DNA from: JAPKZH01 sp964537875
GTDB lineage: Bacteria > Acidobacteriota > Aminicenantia > Aminicenantales > UBA4085
DNA: 45,108 nt
Direction: 5' to 3'
Assembly (NCBI GenBank): GCA_964537875.1
Contig: CAZIDN010000030.1
Location: forward strand, 1-45,108
Shown here: piece after piece, positions 39,481 to 45,108 of the stretch
Layout of the letters: every line of letters starts with the position of its first letter
Numbering within the stretch: position 1 is the stretch's first letter
Made by a program: the position numbers and the translations under genes
The notes under the pieces: generated by a model
Told to the model about the DNA's origin: nothing
Database searches by the model: none
What the model saw: the letters and a program-made list of their open reading frames with translations, nothing else

Positions 39481-40869
39481 ATGTGGGAAGAAACGTTTGA
39501 TGAACTTGATGTCGAAAGCCGGCCGGGGAGCTTCATATTTAATCTTCCGGTTTTAAAAGAACGGATTGATTCGCTCATCGTTTTTCTGATCATCATCAGC
39601 AGCGCTTTGATCCTGATTGTTTCGATCAAATTCCGCCTGTTCGAGTATTGGGCTGAATTTTTACAGAGCACGAAATTCCTCAGGCTTTCAACCTACCCAC
39701 TGCTGGTATCTGCTATAGGCGTTGTTTCGGCATTGACTCTTCAGACTGCCCTCTGGCTTCGTTATAAACCCCAGTCACTCAAAGGGGATGGCCAGGACGT
39801 GGATTGGCCGTATGTCTCGGTCGTCATGTCGGCCTTGAACGAGGAAGAGTTGATCGGCAAGGCCATTGATTCGATCTTCAGCAGCCATTATCCCCAAGAC
39901 AAACTCGAGCTGATTTGTGTGAATGACGGATCGACGGATATGACCTATTATTATATGGCGCGGGCTAAACAAAAGTATGGAGACCGGATCAGAGTCGTCA
40001 ATTTTAGAAAAAACCTGGGGAAAAGAAGGGCGCTTTACGTCGGGTTGAAAAAATCTCGAGGTGATATCATCGTCACGTTTGACGGGGACAGTAAGATCGG
40101 ACGAAGCGCCATTCGAAACCTAGTCGTTCCCTTGCTGAACGAGCCGGAAACAGGGGCCGTCTCGGGAAGAGTGGCCGTTTTAAACGAGACGGAAAATTTT
40201 TTAACGCGAATGCTGTCGGTTCGTTATTCGATATCGTTTGATTTTGGCCGGGCCTATCAAAGCACCTACGGGACCGTGGTCTGTTGCCCTGGCGCTCTGA
40301 CGGCCTATCGGAAGAGCCTGCTGAACGGGTTTGTCCATGAGTTTCTCAGCCAGAAATTCTTGAATGCGCCATGCACGCATGGTGAGGACCGGGCTCTGAC
40401 GACGTTGATTCTCCGGTCAGGTTACATGGTCAAATATCAATCCAACGCGGTCGTCTATACGACGGTGCCTACAAAGTTCGGCAAGATGAACAAGATGTAT
40501 CTGCGCTGGACAAGAAGCTATCTTCGGGAATCCGTTTTTCTGGGCCGTTTCATATTTTCCGGCTACCGAAGGAAACGCCGCATCCTGCCGATCATCGACT
40601 TTTTATTTTTGAATTTTCTCCATCCTTTTCATTTGTTCTCTCTCGGCGTCATCGCCTACTCCTTTGCCATTAATCCTCTTTTCATGGTTCGCCACTTGGC
40701 GTTTCTTGTGATCACTTCCTTTATCTTATCTCTCTATTATCTCCGCACGAACAGAAGCCTGGCTTTTCTTTATGGAATTCCTTATGGATTAATTACGGCT
40801 TTTTTCCTGTGGTGGATTGTCCCGTTTTCGGTGCTGACGATGAAGAATCAGTCGTGGCTGACCCGATAG
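39481..40869 (+). CDS. Hyaluronan/chitin-synthase-like family 2 glycosyltransferase
   Basis: The 462-aa inner-membrane protein has two N-terminal membrane helices, a GT2 domain with VNDGSTD, the metal-binding DGDS, GEDRALT (catalytic Asp) and a RW motif in YLRWTRSYLRE that parallels the QxxRW of processive synthases, then three or four C-terminal helices. The RWxxSYxRE form is especially close to hyaluronan synthases. It should polymerise and export a beta-linked polysaccharide. The short N-terminal cytoplasmic segment is unusual in its acidic content (MWEETFDELDVE). It is convergent with the second CHAT gene (22-bp overlap). Confidence 0.82.
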   Translation: MWEETFDELDVESRPGSFIFNLPVLKERIDSLIVFLIIISSALILIVSIKFRLFEYWAEFLQSTKFLRLSTYPLLVSAIGVVSALTLQTALWLRYKPQSLKGDGQDVDWPYVSVVMSALNEEELIGKAIDSIFSSHYPQDKLELICVNDGSTDMTYYYMARAKQKYGDRIRVVNFRKNLGKRRALYVGLKKSRGDIIVTFDGDSKIGRSAIRNLVVPLLNEPETGAVSGRVAVLNETENFLTRMLSVRYSISFDFGRAYQSTYGTVVCCPGALTAYRKSLLNGFVHEFLSQKFLNAPCTHGEDRALTTLILRSGYMVKYQSNAVVYTTVPTKFGKMNKMYLRWTRSYLRESVFLGRFIFSGYRRKRRILPIIDFLFLNFLHPFHLFSLGVIAYSFAINPLFMVRHLAFLVITSFILSLYYLRTNRSLAFLYGIPYGLITAFFLWWIVPFSVLTMKNQSWLTR

Positions 40870-43856
40870 CACATCTTAGCGACCGCCAGCCTTATTTTTT
40901 TCTTTTTTAGATTTCGAAAGCCAATAAAAAGCGTGCCCCCGACGCAAAGAGAAATGATCACGGGAATCCATTTCGTCAAATTTCTCGGAAAAATGACTTT
41001 AGCCGCGTTTCCCGTGATCACAAATCCGGCCCAATAATACGGGTGAGAAAAAACGCGGGAATGGATCATTTCCAATTTCGCCTTTTGGAGGGCCTCCATG
41101 ATCGACCCCGAAGCTCGAAGATGAAAATAGAACCTTTCCATAAGCTGGTAGCTTGCCTGGTCGTTGACGGCCCACAAGCTCATGAGAACAGATGACGCCC
41201 CGGCATAAAAGAATGCCCGGCTCAGACCTTCAATCCCTTCTCCCCGGATGAATTGTCCGAGACCTGTTTGACAGGCTGACAAAGTCACCAGGTCTGAGTT
41301 CATTCTCAGGTTATAAATCTCTCTCATTTGGACGAATCCATCCTCCTGAGAGTCTTGATTCAGGGAAAGTACGATCGAGGACCGGGTCGGTTTCTGGTCG
41401 TCGATGAGTCCATGGACCGCAAAATGGATGATCTTGTAGTTGTCCAATTTAAGGCTTTTCAATTCTGCCTCGGATGCCTCCTCTTGCTGATAGACTTCTT
41501 CTTTGGTCGCTTTAAAAAGGGAGGCGATTTTCTGGACTTCAATGCCGCTGTATTTCAATTGAAAGAACTTGAACTCCTGAGAAGGATAGAAATTCTGAAA
41601 TATATCGGCATTCTTTTTGTTGCCGTTTTCCAATTCAGCATCCCCATATAGAGGATCGCCGAAAGCCAAGAGATCTTTGCCTCGTTTTTTGCTATTGTTT
41701 TTACCGCGCTTGATGATTTCACGAAGCGAAGATATGGATGGCGCATAGGCAACCGTATGATGATTGATCAGCCATTGATTTTTATTTTTCTGGGTGAGGA
41801 GTGCTTCAAAAGGCAGCAGATAAAGAATATCATCGGGGGAAAAAACCAGCTTTTGGATCTTGGTATCGAGGCCTGGCTGGACAAGCTCGGAAAAAAGCTC
41901 ATAGCCTAAATGAAAATCGTTATTGTCTTTATCAGAGATCGCCTTTATATAGTCCGTGACCTTTTTTTGGATTTTGTTTCGAGGGGAAATTGGAAATATT
42001 TTGAGGCTGCGTTTGCTGATGGCAAATCCATAGGAACTATCTTTGCCGATCGAATAGGCAAAGAATGCTGTTTTGCCGTCGAGCAGTTGCTCTTGAACTT
42101 CCTTTAGCGTGATGATCTGGGGATATTTGAGATCTGCATAGGCAGGGCTTGTTCTCCGGATTTCCATTTTCAGCTTATCCAATTGGTCTTCGCAGTCCTT
42201 GATCTTTTGATTGATTTCGTTTCTTTGTTCGGGCGTAGATTCCGATGCCAATAGTTTTTTATACAATTTAGAGATCTCGTTATCAAGTTGGGCTTCTCGA
42301 TTGGACAGCCTGAAATCAATCCCTTGTGAAATGCTGACTTCTGACACCTCAAGGCTATCCAAAAAAGCCCTGGCTTTTGCCTTTTCAAGATAGTTGAATG
42401 CTTCGATATCATAGCCTTTTTGTGGAGCGGATTTATTAAGTTTCACAAGCAGATCTATCAAATTATGATATGTTTCAATCCTTTTATCTGTTCCTATATA
42501 GCTCGCTTTAAGCTCTTCAAGCTCGATAGTTGATCGTGCGCCTTCAATAATTGAGATTGAATTTTTATAGTTCTTAAGAGCATCTAGATATTTATTTTGT
42601 TTTTTATATGCATTCGCTAGTTCTAAAAAAGCTTCCCAAAGAATTTGGTTCCCTTTAAATCCAAGTGCTAAATCTATAGCTTTTTGACTATATTTAGTAG
42701 ATTCTTCAAAGTTGCCTAAATAATAATTAACAATTCCTATGTTATTAAAAATAAAACTCTTTGCCTCAACATCGTTAATATTATCAGCATATTTGAGGCC
42801 TAATCTAAAATATTTTAGAGCGTCAGAATATTCTTCTAAATCATAATAAACGGTGCCAATATTATTTAAAATTCGTATTTCTGATTTTTTATCATTTGTA
42901 TTTTTTATCAAGCTTAGGCTGTCATAAAAATATTTTAACGCTTTTTTGAAATCATTTTTATTTGATAAAAGCATCCCCTTTTTTCTATATGTAGTACCTA
43001 TATTATTTAGCTTAATAGAAACCTCATTTGGTCCAAAATATTTTTGATCTATTAAAAGCGCATCATTAAAATATTTGAAAGCTTTATCATAATTTCCCAT
43101 TTCGTAATAAATTATTCCAGTATTGCTTAGACTTTCTGTTTCTCCTTTTAGATTTTTAGTTTTTTGAGCAAGCTCTATAGCTTTTTCTAGGTTCTTTAAT
43201 GCGTTAGAGTAATTATCGATTTTCCAATAATAAAGGCCAATGTTGTTTAAACAAATGCCCTCGTCCTTTTTATTATTTAGTTTTTGTGCAATAGTTAGAG
43301 AAAATTTATTTAGTTTGTAAAATTCCTGGTAGTCAGTTAGCTCATAATAACATGCACTCATTTGTCGAAGGCACTTGTATTCGAAGTCTAAGCTATTAAT
43401 TTCCTTAGAAAGGATTAGAGCTTTATTGAAAAAATCTATCGATTTTTCAAATTCGTTCAATTCGTCTCGGAAATATTTTCCTTCAGTGTAGAGTTCGTAT
43501 ATTCGAATGGCTGTCGCGCAATCTTCTTCGACCTTCTTTAATCCGAGGCTTTGAGCAATGAATAAAGCGCTTTGATAATAAGATGCTGATTCTTTTGGCT
43601 GTCCGATGTTCCAGGACAGAATACCTAACTTTATAAGCGAATTTAGCTCTTCTTTTTTATTCGCGATTTTTATCGCGATATTAAAACAATTATTGAATAT
43701 CTCTATTGATTTATCAAATTCTCCGTCGGACTGCAATTTTTCGCCTTTGATCCAAAGATCAGAATAGTCCTGTGGATCCTTGTTTTCTACTGAGGATAAA
43801 GGTATAGATATTAGGAAAATAATTGAAAATAGTAGAAGCGTTTTCTTATATTTCAT
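40848..43856 (-). CDS. TPR-CHAT caspase-like protein 2, membrane-anchored
   Basis: From ATG 43,856 the protein has 1002 aa: a signal peptide (MKYKKTLLLFSIIFLISIPL), about ten TPR units (residues ~35-480, many beginning NNIG), a coiled-coil linker, the CHAT domain with H815 (HFAVHGL) and C862 (LSACQTG), and a C-terminal membrane helix (WIPVIISLCVGGTLFIGF) followed by KKKK. This predicts a CHAT protease facing the periplasm. The upstream TTG at 43,922 would put residues before the signal peptide and is disfavoured. The TPR part is very AT-rich. It is a colinear paralog of protein 1, which lacks the C-terminal helix. Confidence 0.88.
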   Translation of the reverse strand: MKYKKTLLLFSIIFLISIPLSSVENKDPQDYSDLWIKGEKLQSDGEFDKSIEIFNNCFNIAIKIANKKEELNSLIKLGILSWNIGQPKESASYYQSALFIAQSLGLKKVEEDCATAIRIYELYTEGKYFRDELNEFEKSIDFFNKALILSKEINSLDFEYKCLRQMSACYYELTDYQEFYKLNKFSLTIAQKLNNKKDEGICLNNIGLYYWKIDNYSNALKNLEKAIELAQKTKNLKGETESLSNTGIIYYEMGNYDKAFKYFNDALLIDQKYFGPNEVSIKLNNIGTTYRKKGMLLSNKNDFKKALKYFYDSLSLIKNTNDKKSEIRILNNIGTVYYDLEEYSDALKYFRLGLKYADNINDVEAKSFIFNNIGIVNYYLGNFEESTKYSQKAIDLALGFKGNQILWEAFLELANAYKKQNKYLDALKNYKNSISIIEGARSTIELEELKASYIGTDKRIETYHNLIDLLVKLNKSAPQKGYDIEAFNYLEKAKARAFLDSLEVSEVSISQGIDFRLSNREAQLDNEISKLYKKLLASESTPEQRNEINQKIKDCEDQLDKLKMEIRRTSPAYADLKYPQIITLKEVQEQLLDGKTAFFAYSIGKDSSYGFAISKRSLKIFPISPRNKIQKKVTDYIKAISDKDNNDFHLGYELFSELVQPGLDTKIQKLVFSPDDILYLLPFEALLTQKNKNQWLINHHTVAYAPSISSLREIIKRGKNNSKKRGKDLLAFGDPLYGDAELENGNKKNADIFQNFYPSQEFKFFQLKYSGIEVQKIASLFKATKEEVYQQEEASEAELKSLKLDNYKIIHFAVHGLIDDQKPTRSSIVLSLNQDSQEDGFVQMREIYNLRMNSDLVTLSACQTGLGQFIRGEGIEGLSRAFFYAGASSVLMSLWAVNDQASYQLMERFYFHLRASGSIMEALQKAKLEMIHSRVFSHPYYWAGFVITGNAAKVIFPRNLTKWIPVIISLCVGGTLFIGFRNLKKKKIRLAVAKMCYRVSHD

Positions 43857-43922
43857 AAGACATAAATTAGTTATGCTTGATAAACCAGAGAAAAGTTTGG
43901 CAAAAGATTGTATTTTGGTCAA

Positions 43923-43938
43923 TCACCCTTTTGGGTGA
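43923..43938. promoter_or_regulatory. Palindrome TCACCC-TTTT-GGGTGA upstream of CHAT 2
   Basis: Perfect 6-bp arms with a 4-bp spacer, just upstream of a minus-strand TTGACC (43,917-43,922) that could be the -35 of the CHAT 2 gene. Possible activator site; a matching -10 is weak (CAAACT). Confidence 0.35.
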
Positions 43939-44055
43939 AATTAAGGGTTAATTGAGGGTTTTTATTTGATATATTAAGGTGGGGAACTGAAAAAAATTAA
44001 TAAATAAAAGTATTTTATTCTAGTTTTAAAATGAAATTATTAAGCAGATCCGGAA

Positions 44056-44322
44056 TTAATCCTGAGTGCCCGGTTTTGCGATTGGAACATCCCCTGTCGG
44101 CCTAACTTTTGAATAACCTGGCGTGCCCTTAGACACGGAAACACTTCTTCCGTTGTCGCCCAAGAACGGGAACAGGTAAGAGAGCAGCAGTCCGGGCTGT
44201 TTGATGAGGAGCCGGAAATCGATCTTGGCCGCTTTCTTTTCAGCATTCAGGCTGGGAACTGTCATCAGTACGAAGGCAAAGCACAAAACTACGGCAACTG
44301 CTTTGAAATGAGACTTTTTCAT
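44056..44322 (-). CDS. Small secreted protein, 88 aa
   Basis: The protein has a clear signal peptide (KAVAVVLCFAFVLMTVPSLNAE, cleavage after NA) and a ~60-residue mature part containing a hydrophobic stretch (LLSYLFPFLGD) and a flexible Gly/Pro-rich tail (KVRPTGDVPIAKPGTQD). ATG 44,322 follows AGGAGG at 6 nt. No family recognised. It stands alone between CHAT 2 and ndk. Confidence 0.75.
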   Translation of the reverse strand: MKKSHFKAVAVVLCFAFVLMTVPSLNAEKKAAKIDFRLLIKQPGLLLSYLFPFLGDNGRSVSVSKGTPGYSKVRPTGDVPIAKPGTQD

Positions 44323-44625
44323 CTCGGCCTCCTTGCCGAAGCTATCTCTGCCTTGGGGAATGATTAAAGAAAGAAAAAGAAGAAATTGGGAAATAAATGT
44401 AGTTCTTCAGTCATTCTCATCCAAGGCGCACTACTAATCTAAGAAAAATAGACAGGAAAGTCAAGCAGATTTTTAAGAAAAAAACCTCTAAATCATTTAA
44501 AAAAAATACGATAGATATTAGTATACATTATATTGTGTTGATGGAATTCCTTAAACAAGATGTGGGGCTAAATGTGGCTTTTTGTTGAAAAATGAAGAAT
44601 CAAAATTTTAAATAAAACCGTCTCA
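44323..44625. other. AT-rich intergenic region, no gene
   Basis: No gene or clear hairpin terminator is seen between the small secreted protein and ndk. The stretch has several poly-A tracts and includes the upstream region of the 88-aa gene. Confidence 0.6.
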
Positions 44626-45033
44626 TCATTCTTTTTTGAAGAAATAATTGATTTCCCATTCTGCTGTTTGAGGAGAATCCGAACCATGGACCGCGTTTCT
44701 TTCCACGGAAAAGCCGAACGCATGCCTCAGGGTCCCCGGTTTCGCCAAGGCCGGGTCGGTGGCTCCCATGACCAGGCGCCAATGCGATATCGCGTTTTCG
44801 CCTTCCAGCACCATGACCACGACTTCCCCGGAAGACATGAAGTCCGTCAGGCTGCTGTAAAATGGCTTATCCTTATGGACAATATAGAATCCTTTGGCAG
44901 CATCTTTTGTCAGATGGACCATTTTCATTCTTTCGATTTTAAACCCTTCGTCTTCAATCCTCTGAATGATCTTGCCGATATTGTTCTTTTTGACGGCATC
45001 GGGCTTAATGATCGCAAGCGTTTTCTCGCTCAT
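44626..45033 (-). CDS. ndk: Nucleoside diphosphate kinase
   Basis: The 135-aa protein transfers phosphate between nucleoside tri- and diphosphates through a phospho-histidine. It begins KTLAIIKPDAV and has the active-site His at residue 116 in NAVHGSDS; length is normal for the family. ATG 45,033 is preceded by AGGAG at 7 nt. It is the last gene of the window, a core host gene on the minus strand. Confidence 0.95.
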   Translation of the reverse strand: MSEKTLAIIKPDAVKKNNIGKIIQRIEDEGFKIERMKMVHLTKDAAKGFYIVHKDKPFYSSLTDFMSSGEVVVMVLEGENAISHWRLVMGATDPALAKPGTLRHAFGFSVERNAVHGSDSPQTAEWEINYFFKKE

Positions 45034-45108
45034 AATGACTCCTTCTTTTGGTGTTGATCATTCATTCATATATCCAATTCCCGACTCCGAGTCAACCCGC
45101 ATTCATGC

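Overview
The window looks like a chromosomal piece of a Gram-negative bacterium of moderately high GC, carrying a lower-GC integrated element in its first third. Lipoprotein signals, ECF sigma/anti-sigma pairs, an HlyD/ABC-2 exporter, a DUF4097 protein, GH116 and other secreted glycosidases and TPR-CHAT proteins would suit the Acidobacteriota/Aminicenantota. That placement is inference; no marker here settles it.

Region 1 (1-15,906) is an integrated genetic element. It is bounded by a 53-bp perfect direct repeat that is the 3' part of a tRNA-Ala(CGC) gene (3-55 and 15,854-15,906). A tyrosine integrase with a fused excisionase-like HTH lies beside the intact tRNA. All recognisable element genes run on the minus strand. 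In transcription order the core holds a DNA methyltransferase, a small-terminase-like protein, an intact large terminase, a structured non-coding block, an HTH replication-type protein, small unknown proteins, an Xre-like regulator, a Mu F-like head protein, a ribbon-helix-helix repressor with a lipoprotein, and the integrase. No portal, capsid or tail gene is visible, so this is a satellite-like element or a reduced prophage. Its right third is AT-rich cargo: a three-gene module with a TIGR04255-like protein, two unknown proteins, and a set of exported proteins (VasI/TagO-like, collagen-repeat lipoprotein, PEGA lipoprotein). A ~50-bp element is repeated three times between the cargo genes.

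Region 2 (15,907-33,941) is host DNA. It holds a nickel/cobalt-type transporter with a His-rich loop, a MITE-like sequence with 30-bp terminal inverted repeats, a Mut7-C protein, two secreted glycosidases, a five-gene HlyD/ABC exporter operon divergent from an ECF sigma / anti-sigma / DUF4097 operon that ends in a strong terminator, and an MFS transporter overlapping a YgiQ-like radical SAM gene. The YgiQ gene runs into the truncated 3' end of another secreted glycosidase gene; both genes look shortened at their shared border.

Region 3 (34,087-43,856) is the most unusual host locus. Two paralogous, apparently exported TPR-CHAT (caspase-like) proteins flank an ECF-type sigma factor with its membrane-bound zinc-finger anti-sigma protein, a receiver-less sigma-54 activator and a hyaluronan-synthase-like glycosyltransferase. 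The combination recalls the TPR-CHAT protease / sigma-inhibitor / sigma-factor logic of type III-E CRISPR systems, but without CRISPR and apparently working at the envelope. The window ends with a small secreted protein and ndk.
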